Shown here one piece after another: positions 49,993-58,234 of a stretch of DNA of 64,000 nt. The translations under genes were made by a program, and so were the position numbers. Within the stretch, counting starts at the first letter, position 1; the number at the start of each line of letters is the position of its first letter. Source of the stretch: CAZDWZ01 sp964509425 (GTDB taxonomy: Bacteria; Bdellovibrionota_C; UBA2361; SZUA-149; CAZDWZ01); assembly GCA_964509425.1 (NCBI GenBank), contig CAZDWZ010000004.1:186001-250000 (forward strand), in the 5' to 3' direction. Under the pieces are notes generated by a model that had not been told where the DNA came from, ran no database searches, and saw only the letters and a program-made list of their open reading frames with translations.

Positions 49993-52028
49993 GAACGACT
50001 CTCTTCTGTTTTCGCGTCTTCTCCGGGGAAACTATTTGATTCCCCTCGCTCCCGCCAGGGCACAAGCACGCCGTCTCTCAAGATGAACGCGGGCAATCCG
50101 GGATGACTTTCCAGAAGCCGCGAGTTTCTTGCCCGCAAATCGCTGGCGACGATGAAAGGACGGTCGATGCGAGAGCTGTTCGAAGTAAGATGGGGCAGAT
50201 AGATGCTGAAACCTTTTTTGTCATATTCAATTTCCTCCACACAGCGGGGAGTAAGGGTGCGGCTCATGGCAAGCCGCAATGAGCGGTCACCATTCAGGTT
50301 TACAAAGCGGACTTGTTCTTGGAGGGAGACGAGTGCGTGTATTTGTCGCTGCAACTCATGGGGCGAAATCTGGTCTGTCAAAAGGGCAAGCTCCCAAAGG
50401 GCGCAATGATCCACCTCTCGATACGCCCGTTCCGCCTCCGGCGCAGAAATACCGTGAGTCCTGAGGATGCTCAGCATTCTACCGCCCCATGAAATCGGCA
50501 CGAAAATAACACCTTCAGCGATACCTTGCTGTTTCGCGATTTCACGAACGTCAATACGCATGGAAGGATAGCTAAAATGGTTCCACAATGCTCGCGAAGG
50601 GAAACCAAGACAGACTCCCGAGAGCACGGCGAAGAATAGACAAAAGCCAAACAGCTTCTCCAGACTCAATGCTGGAAGTGACATTCCTAACCGCACCTCA
50701 CGACCTTGCAGCCACCCGCTCGAGGCGTCTATTGCTACGACCGTGAGCGGAAGAAACCCGGCAAGCGAGCAATACAGGAAACGCGGTCCGAGATATGAAT
50801 CGCGATGCCAGTAAAAAAAATATGCCGCCGGAAACGCAAGTGCGAGGGTGAGGTAGAAACGATCTTCTCGCCGAAGTCGTCGAGGGAGCATCAACAACAC
50901 CGCAATCGGAGAAAGGCCCGGGAGGCACCATTCGAAAAGGTATTCATTGAGCAGGCCCAGATTGAAGAGCTGGTTTCCGATGGCTTTTTTCAGGGTAAAC
51001 TCATATCCCCAAGGAGACTCGTGAAATCCGATTCCGTGGGCAGCTCCCCAGAGCTTCGTGTAGCCGGAGAGCAGATACTCTCCCGTCGTTTTGCGATTGT
51101 AAAAAAACATCAAGGAGGAAACCGCAATCGTGGAAACGGCGGAGGCAGCAAAAAATACCCTTCGATTTCCAAAAATCACGTCAGGAAGCGCGAACAGAGC
51201 GAACACCACGCCTCCCGCAAGGGCGCAGAGCGGCCGGGTTAAAAAGGTCGTCCCCAGCCCCAAGCCGAATAATAAGCAGAAAACAAAACCACCGTTCCCT
51301 CGCTGCAACCGGAAGAATGAATAGACTGCAAGCGACGTTCCACACAATGCGACACTGTGATTCATGAAGTCCGCACCGAGAAAAAGGAAGAACGGGGTGA
51401 TTAGCAAAAGCGGCACAAGCATTCGCGCGACGCGTTCCCCATGGGTTTCTCGTAAGGCAAGAGAGAGGAAAATGCCCGTCGCGGCGCTCGCAATCGGGGA
51501 TACAAGCCACGGCATTCCCACAAGAACTCCGAGGGCGAGGAACATCGAATAGCCCGGCGGGTATTGCCCGTACCATTTCTCTCCGTCAAAGAGCATATTC
51601 TGAGTGACGAAGAATTCCGGGAACCTTGGAAGCGGCGCCGTAAACCCACCGTCAGCAAAAATCTCTCCCTGGAAGAGCTGAACCACTCCATCAACGAGAA
51701 GCGGTCGACAATCGAAAACGAAGATTGAGAGAATTATTTCAAAAACAAAAAGTCCGAGTGAGCAAATCCACAGAAGAGGGAGAAAAGGGATTTTGTGAAA
51801 TCGCTGCCGGAGCCGACTCCAGGTCACGAAGAGACCGGGAGGGGCTAAACCAGCCGCAAGCGCAGAGAGAAGAATGACGCTGAGTAAGCGGAGCCCACTG
51901 TTTGAAGCCGAGGTCAATGCGCTCCCGTCGCGGAATTTGCCGAATAGACTCTCGAACGGCAGAAAGCTCGTGCCAAGAAGGAAAACTCCCAGCAGGGCCC
52001 GAAGCAAGAGGAGTATCCGAGGCATCAC
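49989..52028 (-). CDS. GT-C/GT39-like membrane glycosyltransferase
   Basis: 679 residues with about eleven membrane segments in the first 470, then a periplasmic region of about 200 residues. VFDCRPLLVDGVVQLFQGEI and QYPPGYSMFLALGVL, then RDSYLGPRFLYCSLAGFLPL, match family patterns of integral-membrane glycosyltransferases that use polyprenyl donors. It precedes and overlaps the TPR-tailed enzyme gene by 4 bp and is 9 bp behind pseI, so the three are probably one unit. The acceptor could be a protein or lipid-linked glycan. Confidence 0.75.
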   Translation of the reverse strand: MMPRILLLLRALLGVFLLGTSFLPFESLFGKFRDGSALTSASNSGLRLLSVILLSALAAGLAPPGLFVTWSRLRQRFHKIPFLPLLWICSLGLFVFEIILSIFVFDCRPLLVDGVVQLFQGEIFADGGFTAPLPRFPEFFVTQNMLFDGEKWYGQYPPGYSMFLALGVLVGMPWLVSPIASAATGIFLSLALRETHGERVARMLVPLLLITPFFLFLGADFMNHSVALCGTSLAVYSFFRLQRGNGGFVFCLLFGLGLGTTFLTRPLCALAGGVVFALFALPDVIFGNRRVFFAASAVSTIAVSSLMFFYNRKTTGEYLLSGYTKLWGAAHGIGFHESPWGYEFTLKKAIGNQLFNLGLLNEYLFEWCLPGLSPIAVLLMLPRRLRREDRFYLTLALAFPAAYFFYWHRDSYLGPRFLYCSLAGFLPLTVVAIDASSGWLQGREVRLGMSLPALSLEKLFGFCLFFAVLSGVCLGFPSRALWNHFSYPSMRIDVREIAKQQGIAEGVIFVPISWGGRMLSILRTHGISAPEAERAYREVDHCALWELALLTDQISPHELQRQIHALVSLQEQVRFVNLNGDRSLRLAMSRTLTPRCVEEIEYDKKGFSIYLPHLTSNSSRIDRPFIVASDLRARNSRLLESHPGLPAFILRDGVLVPWRERGESNSFPGEDAKTEESRS

Positions 52029-52037
52029 TCCCTCGCG

Positions 52038-53135
52038 TTACGCCGGGGAGCTTTTCTTCGAACCGAGGAGAAGATCCCAGGAGAGCGGCGTTCCCTTCGG
52101 GATTCTTGCGTGCGCCCGCCGGCCGTACACGATATCCGCGAACTTTGGATTCAGCCCGTTGCCGGGCCGGATCGAGCGAACATTTTGAAGCGTGAATTCC
52201 TCCCCTGCCTCGATGTCCTTCACGGTAAACAAACTTCGACGGAATATCACTGACCCTTCCTCGGCTCGCGTCGGACCGTACGATATCTCACCCAGAGCAA
52301 GCCAGGCGTTACGCACCTCGTGAACCAAAGATTTCATCTCTTGGGGTTCGAGCGAGAACGCCGCATCGACGCCTCCTGCACTTCGATCGAGCACCAGATG
52401 TTTCTCGATCAAACACGCGCCAAACGCGACGCTCACGACAGATGCCGCAATTCCCAGCGTATGATCGGAGAGCCCGACCGGAACACCAAACATATCCCGA
52501 AGATGGGGAAGCGTTCGAAGGTTACTGGCATCGACTGGGGCCGGGTAGGAACTTGTACACTTGAGGAGAACGAGGTCCTCGCAACCGCACTCGCGGATAA
52601 GTTTGACCGATTCTTCCAAAACTCCAATCGGCGCCATCCCTGTCGACATGATGACGGGTTTCCCCGCAGACGCGATGCCGCGGATGAGGCCGGTATCTCC
52701 ATTCTCAAACGATGCGATCTTGAAACATGGTACGTTCAGCTTCGCCAGAAAATCGATCGCGGTCTTATCGAAGGGCGTGCTGAACGCAATCATCCCCTTT
52801 TCTTTCGCATAATCGAAAAGTTTTTCATGCCATTCCCAAGGGGTAAAGGCCTTGGAATAAAGCTCGTGAAGGGAGTAGCCGTGCCACAGGCTGTTCGGGT
52901 CATCGATGACCGTTTTTGCCTGCCCCTCGTTGAAGGTCATGGTGTCGGCGGTATAGGTCTGCAGCTTTATCGCGTGGCATCCCGCGTCTGCCGCGGCGTC
53001 AATGAGCTTTATTGCGTTGTCGATCGATTGGTGGTGATTGCCGGAAAGTTCAGCAACGATGAAGGGCCCGTCTCCCGGGAGGCTCCAACTGCCAATCTTG
53101 ATCGACTTTCTAAATTTCTCTTTTGCGGCTTCCAT
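52038..53135 (-). CDS. pseI: Pseudaminic acid synthase PseI
   Basis: 365 residues of the NeuB family. The TIM-barrel part holds PFIVAELSGNHHQSIDNAIK, AIKLQTYTADTMTF, AFSTPFDKTAIDFL, CFKIASFE, LKCTSSYPAP and GLSDHTLGI; the C-terminal SAF antifreeze-like domain contains RSLFTVKDIEAGEEFT and the RPGNGLNPK motif. The sequence is closer to PseI than to NeuB or LegI (GNHHQS, KLQTYTADTMT). It condenses the 2,4-diacetamido-trideoxy-altrose from PseG with PEP. The ATG at 53135 has AGGGGAT upstream; an open frame to 53336 has no such site. It is divergent from pseB. Confidence 0.95.
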   Translation of the reverse strand: MEAAKEKFRKSIKIGSWSLPGDGPFIVAELSGNHHQSIDNAIKLIDAAADAGCHAIKLQTYTADTMTFNEGQAKTVIDDPNSLWHGYSLHELYSKAFTPWEWHEKLFDYAKEKGMIAFSTPFDKTAIDFLAKLNVPCFKIASFENGDTGLIRGIASAGKPVIMSTGMAPIGVLEESVKLIRECGCEDLVLLKCTSSYPAPVDASNLRTLPHLRDMFGVPVGLSDHTLGIAASVVSVAFGACLIEKHLVLDRSAGGVDAAFSLEPQEMKSLVHEVRNAWLALGEISYGPTRAEEGSVIFRRSLFTVKDIEAGEEFTLQNVRSIRPGNGLNPKFADIVYGRRAHARIPKGTPLSWDLLLGSKKSSPA

Positions 53136-53259
53136 GAAGATCCCCTGAATCGAACCGAATGAAGATTGGATGTGCGCACATCTTGAAAAGATTGCATATT
53201 TCCCCGCATCCAACATTGGAAGAAACTGCGTTTTCAGCTTAGGACCGGGGAGAGAAGCC

Positions 53260-54258
53260 ATGTTTGACGGGGCAAGTGTTTTGGTGACGGGCGGAACCGG
53301 CTCTTTCGGCCAATATTTCGTAGACACCATTCTCAAGCGCTATAAACCGAGAAGGCTCATCGTTTTCTCTCGGGACGAGCTCAAGCAATTCGAGATGAGT
53401 CAGAAGTTCCGAGATGAAAGTCTGCGGTTCTTTCTCGGCGATATTCGCGACGGCGAACGTTTGATTCGCGCCTTCCAGGGTGTGGATTACGTCATTCACA
53501 CGGCAGCACTAAAACAGGTGCCTGCCCTCGAATATAACCCTTCGGAGGCGATCAAAACGAATATCCACGGTTCAGAGAACGTGATCCGAGCGTCTCTGGA
53601 GTGCGGCGTGAAGAAAGTCGTAGCGCTTTCAACCGATAAAGCGGCAAACGCGGTGAACCTCTATGGGGCCACAAAACTGGCGGCGGACAAGCTCTTCATC
53701 GCTGCGAACTATTCCAAAGGAAACGTGCCCACTACGTTTTCGGTTGTCCGCTATGGGAACGTGCTCGGCTCGCGAGGCTCCATCCTCCCCTTTTTCCGTT
53801 CCCTGATGGAAAAAGGAGCCTCAGAGCTGCCGATTACCGATCCCCGCATGACGCGTTTCATCATTACGCTTAGCCAAGGCGTCGAGCTCGTGTTGAATGC
53901 GTTTCAAAGAATGCATGGGGGTGAGCTCTACATTCCAAAGATTCCGTCGGTGCGAATCGTCGACTTCGCGAAGGCACTCGCTCCGGCGCTTCAGCTTAAA
54001 GTGTCCGGTATTCGTGCGGGAGAAAAGCTGCATGAGGTGCTCTGTCCTCGTGAGCTCAGTCAGTCGACCCTAGAATTTGGCGACTTCTTCGTGGTTAAAC
54101 CGGACGAGACCTATTTCGAAAACGTGGATTTCAGCGCTACCCGTCTTGGCGAAAAGGGAAAACCGGTTGAGTTCGGTTTCGAATACAATTCAGAAAACAA
54201 TCCCCATTTTTTGAGTATCACTGAGATTGCGGAATTGATTCAAAACTACCGATCATGA
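53260..54258 (+). CDS. pseB: UDP-GlcNAc 4,6-dehydratase (inverting) PseB
   Basis: 332 residues, short-chain dehydrogenase fold. LVTGGTGSFGQYFVDTIL binds NADP; FSRDELKQFEM, GDIRDGERL and TAALKQVPALEYNPSEAIK are family signatures. Catalytic residues Asp126, Lys127, Tyr135 and Lys139 (STDKAANAVNLYGATK) are all present. PseB starts the pathway by dehydrating and epimerising UDP-GlcNAc. GGGGAGAG stands 7 bases ahead of the ATG at 53260. It is divergent from pseI and overlaps pseC by 4 bp. Confidence 0.95.
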   Translation: MFDGASVLVTGGTGSFGQYFVDTILKRYKPRRLIVFSRDELKQFEMSQKFRDESLRFFLGDIRDGERLIRAFQGVDYVIHTAALKQVPALEYNPSEAIKTNIHGSENVIRASLECGVKKVVALSTDKAANAVNLYGATKLAADKLFIAANYSKGNVPTTFSVVRYGNVLGSRGSILPFFRSLMEKGASELPITDPRMTRFIITLSQGVELVLNAFQRMHGGELYIPKIPSVRIVDFAKALAPALQLKVSGIRAGEKLHEVLCPRELSQSTLEFGDFFVVKPDETYFENVDFSATRLGEKGKPVEFGFEYNSENNPHFLSITEIAELIQNYRS

Positions 54259-55391
54259 AACCGATCCCTTACAGCCGCCAAGATATCGACGAACAAGACA
54301 TCGCTGCGGTAGTCGAAGTTCTGCGCTCCGACTTTCTCACTCAAGGACCTCGCACAAAGGCTTTTGAGAAGGCGTTGGCGGATTTCGCACAGGCGAAACA
54401 TGCAATTGTGTGCGCGAATGCTACGGCCGCGCTCCACTGCGCGATGATCGCACTGGATGTCGGACCCGGTGACCGCGTCTGGACATCGCCGATTAGCTTC
54501 GTCGCCTCCGCAAACTGCGCACTCTACGCCGGTGCAAAGGTCGACTTCGTCGATGTCGATCCGGCGACTGGTAACATGGACGTCGATCTTCTCGAAGAGA
54601 AGCTTCACGTCTCTGCAGCCCGCAATGAGCTTCCGAAAGTCATCATCCCGGTCCATTTCTCCGGACGCATCTGCGATATGTCGCGAATTGCAAAGCTCGC
54701 CCGACAGCATAATGTGAAGGTCGTCGAAGATGCCGCACATGCCTTCGGCAGCACGGATTCTGAGGGATTCCCTGCCGGGGCATGCCGTTTCTCGGACATC
54801 ACCGTCTATAGCTTTCATCCGGTAAAAACGATTACGACCGGCGAAGGCGGAGCGCTCACCGCGAATGATTCTGCTCTTGCTGAGCGCCTGTCGCTCCTGG
54901 TCACTCACGGGATCACACGGGACCGGTCAAAGCTCCAAGATCAATCTCGCCCCGAATATTATTACGAGCAGCAGATCTTGGGATACAATTTCCGCCTGAA
55001 CGAGATTGAAGCCGCGCTCGGCATAAGTCAGATGAGTCGAGTGAAGGAGTTTGTTGCGAAGCGAAACTTTTGGGCGAAAGCTTATGAGTCCGCACTCGCG
55101 AATTCAGAGTTTGACCTTCCTCCTCCAGACGAAAATTCCGCTTGGCACCTGTACGTCGCCGGCTGCGAGAATAGAGAAAGCCGATTCGCCCGTTTACGCG
55201 AAGCGGGGATCCTCGTGAATGTTCACTACCTTCCGATCCACCTCCAGCCGTATTATCGAACTTTGGGTTTTAAAAAGGGCGATTTCCCTCAAGCGGAAAA
55301 ATTCTCCGAGCGGGCTTTGTCTCTCCCTATTTTCACGCAACTTACGAACGAAGAGCATGATTACGTGATAAAAACGCTTCTTCGCTCATGA
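54255..55391 (+). CDS. pseC: UDP-4-amino sugar aminotransferase PseC
   Basis: 378 residues of the DegT/DnrJ/EryC1 aminotransferase family. PLP lysine at about 191 in YSFHPVKTITTGEGGA, EDAAHAFGS, and GYNFRLNEIEAALG identify it. PseC aminates the PseB product; the fused PseH then acetylates it. The start overlaps pseB by 4 bp (ATGA). The Phe of SFHPVK where others have SFF or SFHPVK is normal for PseC. Following it is the GT-C-like gene. Confidence 0.95.
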   Translation: MKPIPYSRQDIDEQDIAAVVEVLRSDFLTQGPRTKAFEKALADFAQAKHAIVCANATAALHCAMIALDVGPGDRVWTSPISFVASANCALYAGAKVDFVDVDPATGNMDVDLLEEKLHVSAARNELPKVIIPVHFSGRICDMSRIAKLARQHNVKVVEDAAHAFGSTDSEGFPAGACRFSDITVYSFHPVKTITTGEGGALTANDSALAERLSLLVTHGITRDRSKLQDQSRPEYYYEQQILGYNFRLNEIEAALGISQMSRVKEFVAKRNFWAKAYESALANSEFDLPPPDENSAWHLYVAGCENRESRFARLREAGILVNVHYLPIHLQPYYRTLGFKKGDFPQAEKFSERALSLPIFTQLTNEEHDYVIKTLLRS

Positions 55392-55404
55392 GGCTGCGGC
55401 GCGT

Positions 55405-56949
55405 ATGCCGTTTTACAAGCACCGCAATTTCCCCGTCTTCCTGTGCGTCATCACGCTTTTCTGTTTTCACCTTGGGACGCTTATTCACTATCCGGGGCCC
55501 ACGCCGGACGAGCCCTGGAACGGCTCACGAGCGCTCGCGCTCGTTGAAAAGGGCTATCCGTTCGGTTCTCTCGATGAAGGGTACCGGATCGATGTCGCTC
55601 GTCCTTGGGCGGTGTTCTCCCTCCCTCCGCTCCTCCTCTACGCGATTCCAATCTCCCTGACGGGAGAGGTCGGACTCTTTGGCCTTCGCCTCGTCAGTCT
55701 GTTCGCGGGGCTCGTTCTTCTCTTCGCGATGATGCGAATCGGTGCAGTGCATCTCGGGCGAAGAGGAATGCTCGCCGCCGCGATCGTCACCGGCTTCTCT
55801 CAGGTCTTCTTCTTTTGCGCCCACGTCGCGCGTCCCGACGTGATGGCAGCGGCACTGGTATTTTCCGCGCTCTCGCTGGTTACCGGCCGTAAGAGTCGCC
55901 GATACCCTTTTGTGGCGGGACTTCTCGCAGGCCTTGCCCTCAGCTTTCAGCTCCGATCCCTCACGGCTTTACCCATCATCGGGTTCTACCTTCTGGTCGT
56001 CCGCGGTCGCTCGATTTTCCAACACAGAGACCTCCTCCGGCTCGCCGCGGGATATTCGGCAGGAGCGGCCGTCTACGTGCTGCTCCACATCGCCCCGGAC
56101 CCGGAAAGCTTCACCCAGTCCTGGGCAGTAAACGTCGGCACGAACCGCACACCTCCCCTCGTCGACGGAGCGCTTCAGGTCGTGTGGGCGAGCCTTCGCT
56201 CGCTCTGGTTCGGGAGAACAGGCCTCTCGCCGGTCGGCGTCTATCTCCCCGTCGCCGGTCTCGCGTATGGTATCCTCTACGGCAGCCGCCGGGTACGAAA
56301 GCTCGTCTTCGCCTCGCTGCTCGGGTTTCTTGGGGGTGTGTTCATCATTCGCGACCCCCTCATAATTAACCTCATCGCGTTGTCCCCACTCCTCGATCTC
56401 CTCACACTTCCTCTGGTGGCTGAAATCTTCGCACGGCGTTACCGGCATCCGCTTCGGCACTTTGCCTGGAGCCTGATCGCGGTCGGGCTCGTTCTCTACA
56501 ATCTCCACACCGGGCTCGTCGGGCCCGCACAATACTGGTGGGACGCATATCAGGAGCGGGAGGAGGTCCAGGCCGCGCTCGCCTCTCATTTGCGACCCCA
56601 GGACAAAATCATCGGGACGCCTTTGTACTGGCTCGGTGTTCAGAAGAGTAACTATCTCAGCTGGGAAGGTCTTATTGCGACGAAGCAGACACGGAACACC
56701 GATCTAGAAGGGGCGTTCCAAATTCTTCAGCCGGATGTTTTTATCTTGGATAAACATATCCGACCCTTCGTTCGTGACGTGCCCATGAACAGCACATGGT
56801 TCAATTATCTAAGAATATCAAAGTCAGAACTCGACCAAGTCTTCAGAAATCATGCGAAGATAATCGCAAGATACGACACACCCCAGTTCGGAGTCGTGGA
56901 AGTTTATCGGTTCAACTGGAATCGCGAGGTCGATCCCGCCGCTCGCTGA
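55405..56949 (+). CDS. GT39-like membrane glycosyltransferase
   Basis: 514 residues with about ten membrane segments. The first loop YPGPTPDEPWNGSRALALVE has the Asp-Glu pair typical of PMT-like GT-C enzymes, and a second loop is VDVARPWAVFSLPPLL-like (IDVARPWAVFSLPPLLLYAI). The last 110 residues are soluble. It is 13 bp behind pseC and likely in the same transcript. A role in transferring a sugar to the pilin or a glycan is possible. Confidence 0.75.
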   Translation: MPFYKHRNFPVFLCVITLFCFHLGTLIHYPGPTPDEPWNGSRALALVEKGYPFGSLDEGYRIDVARPWAVFSLPPLLLYAIPISLTGEVGLFGLRLVSLFAGLVLLFAMMRIGAVHLGRRGMLAAAIVTGFSQVFFFCAHVARPDVMAAALVFSALSLVTGRKSRRYPFVAGLLAGLALSFQLRSLTALPIIGFYLLVVRGRSIFQHRDLLRLAAGYSAGAAVYVLLHIAPDPESFTQSWAVNVGTNRTPPLVDGALQVVWASLRSLWFGRTGLSPVGVYLPVAGLAYGILYGSRRVRKLVFASLLGFLGGVFIIRDPLIINLIALSPLLDLLTLPLVAEIFARRYRHPLRHFAWSLIAVGLVLYNLHTGLVGPAQYWWDAYQEREEVQAALASHLRPQDKIIGTPLYWLGVQKSNYLSWEGLIATKQTRNTDLEGAFQILQPDVFILDKHIRPFVRDVPMNSTWFNYLRISKSELDQVFRNHAKIIARYDTPQFGVVEVYRFNWNREVDPAAR

Positions 56950-57052
56950 GAAAAAAGTTGTCTCGATTTTGTAACAAGGCGCGCGATATTTTTCGCATTG
57001 AAGACTTCTGATGTATCAGTTAGTAAACACCAAAATTGCTAGTCGGCAAAAA

Positions 57053-57079
57053 TTGTCACCACTTCGCATAGGGTGACAA
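57053..57079 (+). promoter_or_regulatory. TTGTCACC/GGTGACAA inverted repeat, possible activator site for the pilin
   Basis: TTGTCACC 57053-57060 and GGTGACAA 57072-57079 form a perfect inverted repeat with an 11-base spacer. TTTGTCGC follows at 57083-57090. The position, 120-150 bp upstream of the -24/-12 promoter, fits an enhancer for a sigma-54 activator. TGTC cores are known for Pseudomonas PilR sites. Confidence 0.5.
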
Positions 57080-57174
57080 AGTTTGTCGCTATTCATCATG
57101 CCTCGCGGCTCTGCCCAGAAGTCAAAAACAGCTCGGCTGTTGAGTATTCTCCCCATATCTTCAACAGCTTAACA

Positions 57175-57201
57175 AATCCCACAGTGCAACGCCGTGGGAT
57201 T
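57175..57201 (+). promoter_or_regulatory. Inverted repeat abutting the pilin -24 element
   Basis: AATCCCAC 57175-57182 is complementary to GTGGGATT 57194-57201. The right arm shares its last base with the -24 box. It could be a repressor or auxiliary operator site. Confidence 0.4.
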
Positions 57202-57215
57202 GGCATCCTCCTTGC
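57201..57215 (+). promoter_or_regulatory. Sigma-54 (-24/-12) promoter of the pilin gene
   Basis: TGGCATCCTCCTTGC at 57201-57215 matches the TGGCAC-N5-TTGC consensus with the invariant GG and GC at the right spacing. It would start transcription near 57226, giving a leader of about 150 bases before the pilin ATG. The membrane-bound sigma-54 activator at 36093-38216 is the natural candidate to drive it. Confidence 0.85.
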
Positions 57216-57374
57216 ATTAACCAGACTGATGCGACTGGGGTTGCTCACACTCTGTTGAGGGCGGTCAATCTCAATGCATCAAAAGTACTAAAGGGAACAT
57301 CTAAAACGATCGATTAAACGGACCAGTAGGGTGTTTCTTACTAGTAATAACAACCAGGGATAGGAGAAGTGACA

Positions 57375-57779
57375 ATGAAGAACCAAAAGGGATTTACGCT
57401 CATTGAATTGCTGGTGGTCGTCGCGATCATCGGTATTCTTGCAGCTATCGCGATTCCACAATTCGCTGCATATAAAACACGGTCGTTCAACGCTCGTGCG
57501 CAGTCGGATCTTCGGAACGTGTTGACTGCAGAAGAAGCGTACTTCGTAGATCATGAGCAATATTCTGATTGCGATAACGGATGCTCGAACATCGTTCCAG
57601 GATATAAGCAAAGCGCTGGTGTGACGATGGCAACAGCTACAGCTGGTGCTGGATCACGCTACGCAGTAGGAACTTGCCATCAGAGCGGAGACCAAGAGTT
57701 TGATTGGAACTCCACTGGTGGAACGATTGCAGCAGCAGCTGAAACCGGTGGCTGCAGCCCAGATGCGACGATGTCATAA
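57375..57779 (+). CDS. pilA: Type IV major pilin
   Basis: 134 residues. Short leader MKNQKG, then FTLIELLVVVAIIGILAAIA with Glu at mature +5, then the usual PQFAAYKTRSFNARAQSDLRN helix. Two Cys pairs follow (CDNGC in the body, then CHQ and CSPD near the end), probably disulphides, and the C-terminal part is Gly/Ala/Thr-rich. Short length and the first helix match the pilins of deltaproteobacteria. AGGAG stands 8 bases ahead of the ATG. It has its own sigma-54 promoter and a strong terminator after it, so it is monocistronic or mostly so. Confidence 0.95.
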   Translation: MKNQKGFTLIELLVVVAIIGILAAIAIPQFAAYKTRSFNARAQSDLRNVLTAEEAYFVDHEQYSDCDNGCSNIVPGYKQSAGVTMATATAGAGSRYAVGTCHQSGDQEFDWNSTGGTIAAAAETGGCSPDATMS

Positions 57780-57820
57780 TCGCTCGCAGCCAGTCTAAAG
57801 ACACCAGAGTCTTGGACTGC

Positions 57821-57854
57821 AAAGCGGGGGACCAAAAGTCCCCCGCTTTTTTTT
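57821..57854 (+). terminator. Rho-independent terminator of the pilin gene
   Basis: AGCGGGGGAC 57823-57832 pairs with GTCCCCCGCT 57838-57847 around a five-base loop and is followed by a run of eight T. It begins 42 bp after the stop codon and is a textbook intrinsic terminator. Confidence 0.92.
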
Positions 57855-58234
57855 GTGCTGGGGACTTTTGGCGTAGCTCTTCGTTGGAAGAGCAGCTGCG
57901 GCGCTTCCGCCGTCGCCTGCGGCTATGGCGCGACAAGCATTTTGCGCGCTTCGCCGCTCATTTGCATTGAATTGCTCCAAAACCCACCCACGCGCCGACT
58001 CTCCGTTGGGAGGGTGGTGGAGACGCGTTAACGGGCGTAATTTTCGCCAGCAGCGCCTTCGCGCTCGATTTCTTCTATTTTTCCGTTCGCGCATTCCGAA
58101 ACGAATACCCACCTTCGCTCAGGCTGATCTCAGAATATGCTCATTTTTTTGCGGCGATATCTTTCGAATCAAGCTATCGTCAAAGTCGTCTAAATCGTAG
58201 CCGCCGGTTAAGACCTATCAATTCAACTCTGCAA
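57855..58234. other. GC-rich, hairpin-rich gap between the pilin and the PilG-position gene
   Basis: About 380 bp without a credible gene. Hairpins include GCTCTTC 57876-57882 with GAAGAGC 57887-57893 (GTTG loop), a CGGCG/CGCCG pair just after, and CCACCC 57984-57989 with GGGTGG 58012-58017. It must also contain the promoter for the next gene. A small RNA is possible. Confidence 0.4.

Noticed and set aside
44943..55391. Legionaminic or sialic acid pathway
   Set aside because: PseB catalytic pattern, PseC, PseG and the PseI-type synthase point to pseudaminic acid; no LegB or NeuC-type epimerase is seen.
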